In this document: in pieces, positions 12,166 to 22,867 of the stretch | Layout of the letters: each line of letters begins with the position of its first letter | Numbering within the stretch: position 1 is the first letter of the stretch | Source of the DNA: Gigaspora rosea | Lineage: Eukaryota > Glomeromycota > Glomeromycetes > Diversisporales > Gigasporaceae | Assembly (NCBI GenBank): GCA_003550325.1 | Contig: QKWP01001206.1 | Location: forward strand, 93,078-157,077 | DNA: 64,000 nt | Direction: 5' to 3' | Program-made: the position numbers and the translations under genes | Notes under the pieces: generated by a model | Told to the model about the DNA's origin: nothing | Database searches by the model: none | Seen by the model: the letters and a program-made list of their open reading frames with translations, nothing else

Positions 12166-12414
12166 TTGAGAAATCCCACAAGATGGCATCTATTATTTAG
12201 GGATAGAGGTCATAGACTATCTGCTAGTAGCTTCAGAGTTCATCACTTACCGCGGGGACGGCACTTGTCGTTTAGAGGCAAAGTTCATAGACTGCCTGCT
12301 AACAGGCTTAGAGTTTATCACTTACTGAAAAATCTAGTACCAGAGTCAGCTTCCAAAAGGGTGGAACAAGGAAATGACGAGTTTTCTGTTAAAGAAGAAC
12401 ACACTCTCACTTAA
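12166..12414 (+). CDS. Unrecognised fragment with two in-frame 25-residue repeats
   Basis: An 82-codon open frame (a TTG codon at the 5' end, so a fragment or an internal exon and not a complete gene). Residues ~8-32 and ~33-57 are two copies of a 25-residue unit, H-L-x-F-R-x-x-x-H-R-L-x-A-x-x-x-R-V-x-H-L, with an exact 75-bp DNA period (CATAGACT at 12211 and 12286). It is Arg/His-rich and basic, followed by an acidic tail. The same unit, broken by stops, recurs at about 57340-57490. The family is not recognised; it may be a captured gene piece. Expression is unproven. Confidence 0.3.
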   Translation: MRNPTRWHLLFRDRGHRLSASSFRVHHLPRGRHLSFRGKVHRLPANRLRVYHLLKNLVPESASKRVEQGNDEFSVKEEHTLT

Positions 12415-12494
12415 AACTACAAGTGGAAACATCCTAATACTCCTCTCACCTTCCTGCCGTTTTTTTTCCAAAATTTTCAATAAAAAGTGGCGAT

Positions 12495-12713
12495 TTGGCT
12501 AACCCCTCCAAACGATTAGCAGTGTTTACTTTTCCAAATTCGGATGGATCTAGTAGAATGCAACCATGTGACGTGTTTGTTTATGAATACAGTTTCAGCA
12601 CTACTCTATACGATATTGCTCCAGTCAGATGGTTTAGAGACATCCGAGGTTGGACGTATAGTCAGAAGAAGATATTAGTTAAAGCGTTGCTTTATAGTAG
12701 AGATATACAATAG
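12495..12713 (+). CDS. Unrecognised open frame, possible exon
   Basis: A 72-codon frame with balanced composition (Trp, Cys, Arg, Asp present, unlike the Phe/Ile/Lys frames elsewhere), ending RGWTYSQKKILVKALLYSRDIQ. There is no ATG at its 5' limit; it opens after a stop and uses a TTG codon, so if real it is an exon or fragment. It lies 80 bp after the 25-residue-repeat frame inside the same inverted-repeat element, and is followed by pyrimidine-rich sequence (12760-12960). No family recognised. Confidence 0.25.
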   Translation: MANPSKRLAVFTFPNSDGSSRMQPCDVFVYEYSFSTTLYDIAPVRWFRDIRGWTYSQKKILVKALLYSRDIQ

Positions 12714-13209
12714 TTGCAATTGTTATATAATTTTTATTCAACCTATTACGGATTATAATAGTGCATTCCTTTTTCCTTTTTCCATTAGTTTTTGTTTCTT
12801 TTTTTTTGTTAGACTAGCCTTTGTTCTTTACAATGTGGTTTTTTTTTTTTTTTGTTTTCCTCTTCCATTTTTCGTTTTTGTTCTTTTTTCTTTTTGTATT
12901 CTCATTTTCTTGGCTTTGATCTTTTTTTATTTACCCCCTCTCCTTATTTGTCCTTATTAAATTCCTTGTTAGTTAAAAGAATATGAAGGAGAGAAGAAGC
13001 CATTTTGGTGTGGCACTTAGGCTAGTTTAACATAGCCTCTAGTTTTTAGATTCATCTTCAAATTAGTGCGGCAGGTTGTACTTGGGCACCGTTAAGGCAG
13101 CCAGGTAATGTCAGATTTGCAAATTAGGAGTAAACAAGTGTATTATGTAGCTTTATTCTTATTATTTTAATAAATTTTTGTTTAAATTGTTTAAGTTATA
13201 AAAAAAAAA

Positions 13210-13434
13210 TTTTAGGATAAATCAATTCTTAAACTCCTTTATAACAAACTTACGTCAAAACTTTTTTAATATTAATATATAAATTTCAAGTTGACTCTTT
13301 GCAAAAGTTCTGTTTCATGTTGTAAACTATACAATAAAATGTATTTTTATTATGGGCAAAAAATTTAATACTAAAATACAAAATTTTTAATGTAACGTTG
13401 TTATAAAGGTGTTTAAGAATTGATTTATACTAAA
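13210..13434. repeat. Short inverted repeat inside the 11.8-13.6 kb element
   Basis: TTTTAGGATAAATCAATTCT (13211) pairs with the inverse at about 13415-13434, pairing on through CTTAAACnCCTTTATAAC. Its outer edge repeats the sequence at the inner end of the large left arm (12075), so it may be a second, smaller insertion of the same family. Confidence 0.45.
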
Positions 13435-13645
13435 ATAACAGAAAAAAGTAAAGCTATTTGTTCTAGACATTTAAAAATATACAAGTAATTCTTTATTACT
13501 ATATTATTAAATTATATATAAAAAGTGATAAATAACTTCTTGATCACTATCCTGATTATTAAATTCCTTAATAATTAGGTTTTATTTGGTACTGTATGTA
13601 GTTTTGCCAAATATAGTTTATCTGTGTTATGAATTGACCTAAGTT

Positions 13646-14229
13646 ATTTCATGATTAGTGAAATCAAAAAATAACACATATCAATTCAAAATCGATGTAA
13701 AATTAACTGATTTCATTCAAATCTGGTATGCCCATATAAGTACAATAACAGTATTTTTTATTAGCACAGCCCATTAACATATGCCTAATCAAATGCAAGA
13801 TTTTGCTAATACTATTTTAAATAGTGGTTTACACTCTATATTATATAAATAAATATATATAATTTTTAATCAGTTTTAAAACTGGTTTATTTTTTTGCAT
13901 GGTAGTATTTGTTTAATTCAAATTTATTTTAAATGATGCAATTGTTTTGTGTATTTCTTTGTATATAGGAGTGAGTCAGTAGAAAAGGGACAAATCATTT
14001 TTAGAAAAATTTTTTTTTAATTTTTAAATTAAAATATCTTAACAACTATTTAATCAAATTTGCTAAATTTTTTTTTTATTTTAATCTTGAAATTATATAG
14101 AATTAAAATAAAAAAATTTTATTAAATTTATTAAAATAGTGATTAAAATATTTAAGCTTAAATCAAGCTATTCCAATGACACAAATAATTTTTTAGTTTT
14201 ATATTAAAATTATTATTTTGTAAGTTACT
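13646..14229. other. AT-rich interval, no gene seen
   Basis: No ORF, RNA gene or clear terminal repeat; A/T runs dominate. Confidence 0.5.
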
Positions 14230-16180
14230 ACAAATGTTCTAATATTGAACTATTTACTATTACAGTAGTATTACAGTATATAATTAAGACTAAGTTAGTT
14301 TAAATTTGAATTATCATGATTTTTAATGAGTTACTATAAAAAATTCTGGTGCAGCCTTATTTGCTATTTTAGTAAAATACAATATAAGGCATAAAAACAC
14401 TGCTACAAAACTTACTTGTCATTCTAGTAACACACAGTTGTGACTTAATTTTTATCATAAGTTACTGTAAAAAATTTTGTTATAGAACTTATTTGTTATT
14501 TAATAATATACAGCATGTAGTTAAAGTTGAAATAGTTAGTATTGGGATTATCATGTTTTTTTCTGTGTGTTAACTTTAAATATTCTGCTAAAAAATTACT
14601 TACTATTTAGATAATATATAGCATGTGGTTAAGATTGAGTTAGCATTAGGGTTATTATAATTTCTATTAAAGGTTACTATAAAAAATACTTTGTACTATT
14701 TTAGTAAAGTTAGATTGCATTGGGAATTATTATGCATACTATTGTAATTACTATAAAAAATTGTTGTAGAATTTACTATTATGGTGGTATTGGATAAAAA
14801 GTTAAAGGTAATAGGATAAAAGAGAAGATCTATATGGGATGAAGTATCCAGAAAGAATTCAATTTAATGATATGAGAGCACCAGTAGAAAGCCAAAAACA
14901 AAGGTAAAGCAACTTTAGAAGGCATGGGTATAATAGCCACAGTAAATTGTTAAGGCAGAGTTAGTTTGTATTGGAGTTAACATAATTTTTAACATGAATT
15001 ACCATAAAAAATTTTTTATAGAATTTGCTACTTCACAATACACATATTTGGTTTAGTTTGCATTAGAATTATTATAATTTCTATTATGATTTACTGTAAA
15101 AAATTGTTACTGAACTTATTTACTATTCAAGACTATTCTAGTGATATATAGTATATAATTAAGGTTTAGTTAGTTATATAAATTTTCTGTTATAGAACTT
15201 ACTCACTATTCCATTAATGCAATATGTGGTTGAGTTAGCTTGCATTAGAATTATTATGCTTTTTTTACTCACTATTCCAGTGACACACAATAAGTAGTTA
15301 ATACTAAAATGATTTGTATTAGAATTATCAAGATTTTTAGCATGAATTATTGTAAATTTTGTTATAGAACTTTTTATTCCAATAATGTAAAGTATAGTTG
15401 AGTTAGTTTGCATTAAATTATTATGATTTCTATTGTTACAGAACTTACTTACTATTTTGATAACATACTGTATGTGGTTAAGGTTGTATTAGTTGTATTG
15501 GAATCATCATGTTTTAATTCATGAGCTACTATAAAAAATTCTGTATAGAACTTACTCACTATTTTAGTGACATATAGTATATAGTTAAGTTATTTCTTTC
15601 ATTAGTTACTATAAAAGTATTGTTACAGAATTTACTCTCTTTTCTGGTAACACACAATATATTAAGGTTGGCAAAAGAATTATTATTACTTTTATTATAA
15701 GTTACTGTAAAAAAAATTCTGCTACAGACTTCTGGTAACACATAGTATGAGGTTAGTTAGTTTGTATCAAAATTATTATGAATTTACTATAAAAAAAATT
15801 GTTACAGGGCTTACTCACTATTCTGATGATTTACACAGTATGTGGTTAACATTTAGATAGTTCGTATTAGAATTATTGTGATTTTTATCATGAGTTGCTG
15901 TAAAACAGTCTGCCACTACAAAACTTGCTATTCTGATAACATGTAGTTTGCATTAGAGACTATCATGATTTCTATCATAATGTATGGTGCTATAAAACTC
16001 TGTTACATAACTTACTTGCTATTTTGGCAGTATGCGTATCAGCTAAGGTTGTATTAATTTCTTTTGAAATTATTGTGATTTTTATTGTGAGTATATAAAA
16101 AATTCTGTTACAGATCTTACTCACTATCTTCGTAATACAGTTATAGTTAGTTAAATCTGTGTTGAAGGTGATCAATGCTA
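14230..16180. repeat. Degenerate tandem array, ~100-120 bp unit
   Basis: The same phrase order recurs about fifteen times: a TACTATAAAAAATTCTGTTA-like segment, AGAACTTACTTACTATT, a GTAACACACAGTATGTGGTTA-like segment, then GTTAGTTTGCATTAGAATTATTATGATTTCTAT. Units are diverged and vary in length. Short minus-strand frames with Cys/Asn-rich repeats (15174-15413, 15559-15741, 15990-16175) simply translate the array and are not annotated as genes. The array's edges grade into unique sequence. Confidence 0.75.
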
Positions 16181-16630
16181 GAAATGAAGATTATACATAG
16201 TTAAATGTGGCAGTACTAAATTTGTGAGTTGGCGAATTACAAAATAATCAGGATGGTTGTCAAATAAAGAAATGAACCACAAAGGAATCGATAGAAAATG
16301 ACAATAAAGAAAGGATCAATGGGTTAATGAGTCAATGGAGAGCTGAAGAATACACTCCTTGTTGGGATTTAGTTATTGTGGCATTTTTAATTATTTTTTA
16401 GTTTTTTCACATATTCTAGCTATTACTAAAGAAAATTCTCAAGATTGTGAGGCTGTACATAACAATAAGCAATATACGAAATCACCTTTTTATCCATTTT
16501 ATTATTGCTTCTATCAACGATCTTTCAAGTTTTCAACAATCCTTATTACTGTTAATCGAACTGATAAAAAAAAAAAGGACGATTGTTCCTTTCGAACTAA
16601 TCACATGACAAATAGATACTAAATACGATA
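16181..16630. other. No credible gene
   Basis: An 87-codon frame spans 16359-16622 but opens on a non-ATG codon, is Phe/Tyr-rich and has no recognisable motif. Nothing else is seen. Confidence 0.4.
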
Positions 16631-16904
16631 GTTGACGCTCTGATTTACAGGATAGTAAAGAATGATGAATGATGAAAAGATCAACCAGTTGGTAATTGGA
16701 GAGAGTGCCAAAAAATGAAAAGATCTACAGGTTGATGAGTCGAACTGAAAAATTGTAGTATTAGATAGTTGACGCTCTAATTTACAGGATGGTAATGAAT
16801 GATGAATGATAAAAAGATCAACCGGTTAGTAATTGGAGAGAGTGCCAAAAGGTGAAAAGATCTACAGTTTGATGAGTTAAACTGAAAAATTGTAGTATTA
16901 GATT
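16631..16904. repeat. Two-copy direct repeat, 137-bp period
   Basis: GTTGACGCTCTgATTTACAGG begins at 16631 and again at 16768, and the copies stay aligned through AATTGGAGAGAGTGCCAAAA and CTGAAAAATTGTAGTATTAG with few substitutions. Recent relative to neighbouring repeats. Confidence 0.85.
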
Positions 16905-17235
16905 TAGAAGTTTTAAAAAAATGAATGTTTAGCATATTTAGCAAGTTAAAGTTTTGATAGGGATGGTTGAAAAAATTATTTTATCTGATTAACTTAATAT
17001 TAAAAATCGATAATCTTCAATATGTTATTTATATTTACATCCTTCAACAATGCAATATGATTTATGTACAATATATAGATAAAATTTTTATAACGCAGAG
17101 ATTTTTGTTACCATTGTGAGTAGGCATTTTATTTTTTTTATTCAATATGGTCTAAAACATTGATTATCAGCACATTTTTGTTAATATTCTCAATGAACAA
17201 TACTACTTATTCGTACCGAATTTTTATTTTTAGTA

Positions 17236-18432
17236 CAGTCTGACCTCTCTATAGTCACACCCCATATAGTCACATCTCTATATAAGCACCCAATATTGTG
17301 CAACGGACTTAAAATATAGTAAAAAACCTCATTATAGTCACATATTACTTATAATCACTATCACCAAAAAATTTTGATTTTTTTATCCATTTTATTAATA
17401 AAAAACCTCGTTATAGTCACCAATTATTACTAATTATAGATTATAAAATCTGATTGGCCAATATTTATATTCATGTTTATTTAAAATATTCTATTAATAG
17501 ACGATTCTCCAGTCAACTGGTTCAAAATTTTTTTTTTATATATATAAAATTTACTATAAGTGCGAATGCACAGCATCTCTATCTAAAACTTTTTTTTATA
17601 CTAAGTTAATTACCTTTCTGGCTTAAGGGACTTTTGTAAAGCTCATTAAAACGCATCTAATGGTAGTTAGAGCGCCAAAATTGGCTTGGTGAATACCAAG
17701 ATATCTTTAAAAAACCTTTCTTTTACTATAGTAAAAGAAAGGTTTTTTAAAGATATCTTGGTATTCACCAAGCCGATTTTGATGCTCAAACCACTATTAG
17801 ATGCATTTTAATGAGCTTTACAAAAGTTTCTTAAGCCAGAAAGGTGATTAACTTAGTATAAAAAGTTTTAGATAGAGACGCTGTGCATTCGCACTTATAG
17901 TAAAATTTATATATATAAAAAAATTTTTGAACCAGTTGACTAGAGAATCGTCTATTAAAAATTCTTAAATGTTTGACAGCAAATAACTTTTGATGCAGTG
18001 GTCCGATTTGGATGAAACAACTACCAAAATGTTCGTCCCGATGTGACGATTCTAATGAGCACTAGATTGTTTAAATCGGATCACACAATCCTGAGATCAT
18101 TAAGGATTTGTATCACTTTACATGTTTAAAAATTGATTAAATTTTAATATCTGAGTAAAAAATTTTTAAAGATCTTAGCATTTTGTAATTAGATTTGGAT
18201 GATTGTGGACTCTTTAGAATCATTTCATTGAGCCAAACACTCTGGTAGTTGTTTTATCCAAATTGGATAAGAGTTATCACTATCAAACGGTTTAAATTTT
18301 TTAATATACAAATGCATTACTTATTGGCTTTTGGTCACGTGACCATAACAAGGTATTTTATTTATAGTCCCACCTCTATACAATCACCAAAAGGGGCGCG
18401 ACGGAATTGGTGATTATAGAGAGGTCAGACTG
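17236..18432. mobile_element. Pogo/Tigger-like non-autonomous element 3, TA TSD
   Basis: Near-perfect termini (CAGTCTGACCTCTCTATAG and CAGTCTGACCTCTCTATAA) with TA at 17234-17235 and 18433-18434. The interior has a near-perfect palindrome centred near 17728 (about 17480-17960: GAGAATCGTCTATTAAnAnT at both outer limits). It also holds, at 17996-18090 and inverted at 18185-18265, the CTACCAAAATGTTCGTC hairpin module otherwise seen in the Harbinger-like elements. No ORF. Confidence 0.85.
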
Positions 18433-18717
18433 TACAGTATTTTCAATTTACTTACAGTTCATACCCATACTTGTATTGTGTTCATTTTTGGTAATGTACA
18501 TACGTACTAGACATGTTTTGTTGATATGATATAATAATATTTGTATCAACTAGGGTTTTAATCCTAATTAAAAATGTTTTAGCTGATAATTTTGTATAGA
18601 ACTTTTCATCAAGTAGGGCTAAGTGTTGACCTAGATCTGACATATCCAACTTGGAAATTCTGGAAAACCTTGTAAAAATCATATATAACACGTTATTGAC
18701 ATATTCCATACTTAGAT

Positions 18718-19383
18718 GTATCCCTTAATTTGTTATGCAGGCATATTTGCCTGCGAAAAAATTTTAAAATTTTAAATTTTTTAAATAAAACCTTAAATAT
18801 TAATTTTAGCTATATACTTTCTAAGTAAAAAATATAATATTAGTTCTGTTTTATTAACTTTATTATAAATTTTTTTTTAAAATTATTAAAAAACTTTGGT
18901 GTAATAAGAGTTTAAAGTTTTTGTTTTGGAACTTTTACTATAGAAATTTTTCTTTAAGTTTTCTCAAATTTTATATGTTCCCGTCTATAAAAAAAATTTT
19001 CACTTCTAATACAAGTCCTAATTTTTACAAGTAAATCATTTAAAGTCAAATAATGAAAGTTGTCATCCTTTATATAAACTACAAAGTTGTATAAGAAACT
19101 ATATTTTTAAAACCAATATTTAAAGAATTCGCCAAGATATTGTAAAATATATTTTTGGTTAAAAAATTTCTTTAAAATTTAATATTTTCAGCTTATAAGC
19201 AATATAAACTTTTTGTCTTATAATATAAGTTTAAATAATTCAAAAATATAATCCTTGTTCTTAAATATTATAATACCAAATTTTATTTAAATATCTTAAA
19301 TGATTAAAAAACTAGATCAGAGGTATATTTATAGTAATTATACAGGCAAATTTGCCTGCAAACCTCTACAAAGTAAGGGATAC
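18718..19383. mobile_element. Inverted-repeat element with GCAGGCAAATTTGCCTGC subterminal palindromes
   Basis: GTATCCCTTAATTTGT and, inverted, GTATCCCTTACTTTGT mark the ends; TA immediately flanks TCCCTT on each side, so a TA duplication is possible. Just inside each end is an 18-bp palindrome (GCAGGCATATTTGCCTGC at about 18737, CAGGCAAATTTGCCTG at 19343). The rest is AT-rich and non-coding. Confidence 0.65.
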
Positions 19384-21446
19384 TAATCTATATAAAAATA
19401 TTTCATACATAGGTTTATTGTGTTAAAGTAATGAATAAAGTGTGATACTAATCGATATAACAAAGGTTTAATATATATATTATACTGTTTAATGATGATA
19501 AAAGTGTATATAACTCGCAAAATTTCATTTTTATAGTTAGGTAATATTATTAATTATGTAACGCAATCACACAGAATTTTACTTTCTTATTTGCATTATA
19601 TACTGGTACTTTATATGTAATGTTCTAAATTGATATCAGTTATGTATGTAGTCAGTCAAATCGATATACGTGGCCTAATCTGTTACAGAATTCAGACGTG
19701 CTAAGCTGAAATGACAAAGCAGTTATTTTCATATAAGCTTATTTTATTTCAAAATCATGCTGATGTTCGTCTTTTACAGTTAGTTTAGTGCTTTAGTCAA
19801 GGCTTTTTGTTTAAGGGCGGGGTTTTTTTGTTTTTACTAGGATGTTATACGATTTTATCAACTTCGGGTTTCTACAAATATCGGTTAATAGAATATATTA
19901 AAGTAGAGCTAGCGGTATGAATAGAAGGCTGTGAGCATACTGAAGCTAAGGGCATAAAATTTATGAACAGTTTTTTTTTACTTCCTTATTGTACAAAATG
20001 AAAAATTAACCTTATATAAACTTAAACGTGGGCATTATTCTATCTGCAGTAAATCAAGAGAAAAATAAAATAAATAAAAATAAAAAAATCTGCCCATTCG
20101 TCCTGAATTTTTAAATCGTTGTAATGCGAAACAAAACATTAACTTCGCATGGCCTAATAAATAAATACATAAAAATCAGTAATGAAACGTAATATTAGTG
20201 AGCTTGCGCATCCATAACGAATTATGTAAATATTTGCTAACACTGTTACTTACTAAACATAAATTATCTATTTACACCCAACTGTTAATTACATTGCACC
20301 TATACGCCAAATTATTTATTTTTACATATGAGTAACAAAACACGCAAGCTATTAATACAATAATAGTAAAACTGGGAACTACAAATAACTTTTGTCATAG
20401 GATAAAGCAAGTTATGTGAGATTTTGAATCATGTAGAACCGAATCAGGATATCACTCAATTTGATCTGATTAATTATACGATCAATTTAAGTATTAGTTT
20501 ATGAAACAATGTAGTGAGGGCGTCGATAAAGTAATAATTTTAAGGTTACATAATGCGAGTACAACAATAATAGTTTTTAAGGAAAAATGAGATATTTAAG
20601 GGTAACAATTAACAAATGCAACTTCAATGAACAATTTTATAGAGATGAATAAGATCAATTCGAGTATAACAATAAGAGTAACGAGGTTATATAATGTAAC
20701 TTCATCATAAAGGTTCTGAAAAATCAATTACGTTAAAATAACTAAGTAAAATAGAAAGCTCACAAGATATTCTTTACTATTAAATTAAATATAAACAACT
20801 TCTGCCACTATTCTGATTATTATTTGGATCATAAAATACAAAAAATCCTTAAAAATTAATTCTTATATGATACTGCATATAGTTGCATGGTTGACTGAAC
20901 ATCATAATTTTTAGCATGTACAATCATTATTGGCATGTGTATCAACTACAATTTGATTTTATGATTCGTTCACCAATAATTCATAACAACACAGATACCA
21001 TGTGACTACAACAATCAATATGCGAAACTAACATGATAGATAAATTGTAACACTTTTGATCGACCTGATTTATATAGTACATACTCAAAGGCACAAAAAG
21101 TAACCTCGAAATACTAATCATTCACGAATAGCACGTACATACGTAAAAAGTCATATCAAATCAGTTCAATATAAAATGCAAATTTGGAACATCGCATTCC
21201 ATAATGTCATGAGAAAATACAACCAATCAAAGAACCATATTTGTTCACACTATTTCACTCTTCAGATAACTATGCACTTCATTGCACTCTGTTCCTGGTA
21301 TATTCCCTGGGTACTGTGTAAAGTGAGGGTACTATTAGTAATGTGCTGCATATAGTACTATACGTACTGTACTGTATGCTAAAATTTTTGCTGATCACTT
21401 GTTCCAGCCAATTAGATGCCAGAAAAGAACTATACGTATAGTATGT
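19384..21446. other. No gene; scattered repeat relics
   Basis: No credible ORF in either strand. 20765-20990 resembles the right arm of the 11.8-13.6 kb element. 20110-20157 ends in GCGAAnnAAAACATTAACTTCGCATGGCCTAA, one terminus of the GGCCACGCAAAGTTAATT MITE family seen at 39995, without an obvious partner. 21355-21395 is a small palindromic ACGTACTGTAC tract that also occurs beyond the right LTR at 32087. Confidence 0.5.
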
Positions 21447-22399
21447 TGTGAGAATGTGGAATGTTCCTGATAAATAACAATATCTACAACTAGCTACTTT
21501 TCTATTCTAAACTACTAATACTATATATCCACCAGACTTAAATTCTAATGTGGTAGGCAGGAAAGCGGCATTAATTGACTTGGTCCAAGAGTTAGGGCTT
21601 AAGGTCTTGCTGTGGCGTTTCTGAAGTAGGATAAGTTTTGCTTATATATATTTCTGGTAGTTAGGTATTAATTAATATCTTTCTCTTTGCTTTGGATGGA
21701 AGTGGTCGATTTCAGTCTTTCATAGTGTCACAAGACAAGGCAATCAGGTTGCTGATTGGAGTTGACGTAATTTTCTGATCTGATGTGAGGACGATCCCAC
21801 GTGCTGGCAAAGTATAGGAATTAATTAGCGGGGTAGTTAATTGTACAATAAATAAGGTAATGATCTAATCAATTCAGGTTTTATATAAATTGCTTTTGTC
21901 AATTACTAAGCCTTTATTTTTTTAGTTGACGAAATCAGGATTTTATGATATTCTTGAAGTTATGATTCATATGAAAAGGATTTTTAGGAACAAAAATGTT
22001 AAAGTTTTGAAGGGAAGTTTGATACTTTCAATAGGAAAATTCAAGGGAAACTCTACTAACACTTCTACTCTTATTTCGAAGGTTATTCTTGAGTTAGCTT
22101 TATTTGATATCTTTAATATATCTGATATATTTGATATCCTTAATATATCTGATAAATTTGATAAATTTGATATATTTGATATATTTGATATCTTTAACAT
22201 TAGATTGTTGAATCAAGTTTTAGGACAGGTAAAGATGTACTATATCTCTAGGGGCTTATAGTTTTATACTATACTCAAGGGGTCCTATACTTTAAACATA
22301 AATACTAGTATAACGAAAGAAGGCTATTTTTATTTTATACATAAAAGAAGACTATATAATAGGTATTTCAAGGGGCTGGGTACCCTGTCGCTGCTCACA
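21447..22399 (-). repeat. 3' LTR of the Gypsy element
   Basis: 953 bp, beginning TGTGAGAATGTGGAATGTTC and ending GTCGCTGCTCACA, alignable with 31016-32084 throughout. It contains a microsatellite-like TTTGATATnTTTnATAT tract (22106-22200) whose translation (DIFDIFNIS) makes a spurious ORF. It lacks the ~110-bp segment found after the ATTTCGAAGGTTATTC motif in the other LTR and has its own small insertion near 21675. Confidence 0.9.
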
Positions 22400-22867
22400 A
22401 TTCTCCCTGTCTTATTTATGAGTTCCACAAGTAAATTCTTACAATAATTTTTGGTACTCAGTAATGGTCAAACGGCGGACCAAGGTGATGGTAGTGTATC
22501 TGGAGTGGTATAATTGTTCCACACTGTGTTCTTCGAATATATGATAAATGTGTGAAGCAGCGATAAAGTAATGAGGAGTTATCAGTTTTTGATAAAAGTA
22601 TCATTAACTATGAGAAATAACGACAAAAAGGGAGCCTAAATAGAAGGCGTACACTAGGCTTTCAACTCGGTTGCTTAAGCGGAGAGCCCATAACAGGAGG
22701 TAGTAAATAGTAGTAGTCATAGTTTCTTTGATTTGTTCAATGCTAAAAGGACAAGGTGCTAGGTCCACGTCAATTGGGGTAAGAATGTACTGATCGTATT
22801 GGATCTTTTGGATGGAGGAAAGGTTTTTCTTTTTTTTTTGTCAGTCGTAGAACTTGTAGTTGTGTTT

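Larger units (their letters stand above)
11846..13645. mobile_element. Inverted-repeat element with ~220-bp arms enclosing a less AT-rich cargo
   Basis: The left arm 11846-12090 is the inverse of 13425-13660, with many mismatches: TTTAATAATCAGGATAGTAATC pairs with GATCACTATCCTGATTATTAAA, and TTTTTATATATAATTTAATA with TATTAAATTATATATAAAAA. A further arm copy lies at 20765-20990. The enclosed 12,120-13,200 is visibly less AT-rich than the surroundings and contains two short reading frames, suggesting captured host or foreign sequence. The TSD was not determined. Confidence 0.55.

Noticed and set aside
14230..16180. Possible small Cys/Asn-rich secreted peptides on the minus strand
   Set aside because: The frames translate the tandem array, have no signal peptide, and differ in frame from unit to unit.
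21926..22261. 111-codon ORF with DIFDIFNISD repeats
   Set aside because: Lies wholly inside the LTR and translates its TTTGATATnT microsatellite; not conserved as a frame in the other LTR.
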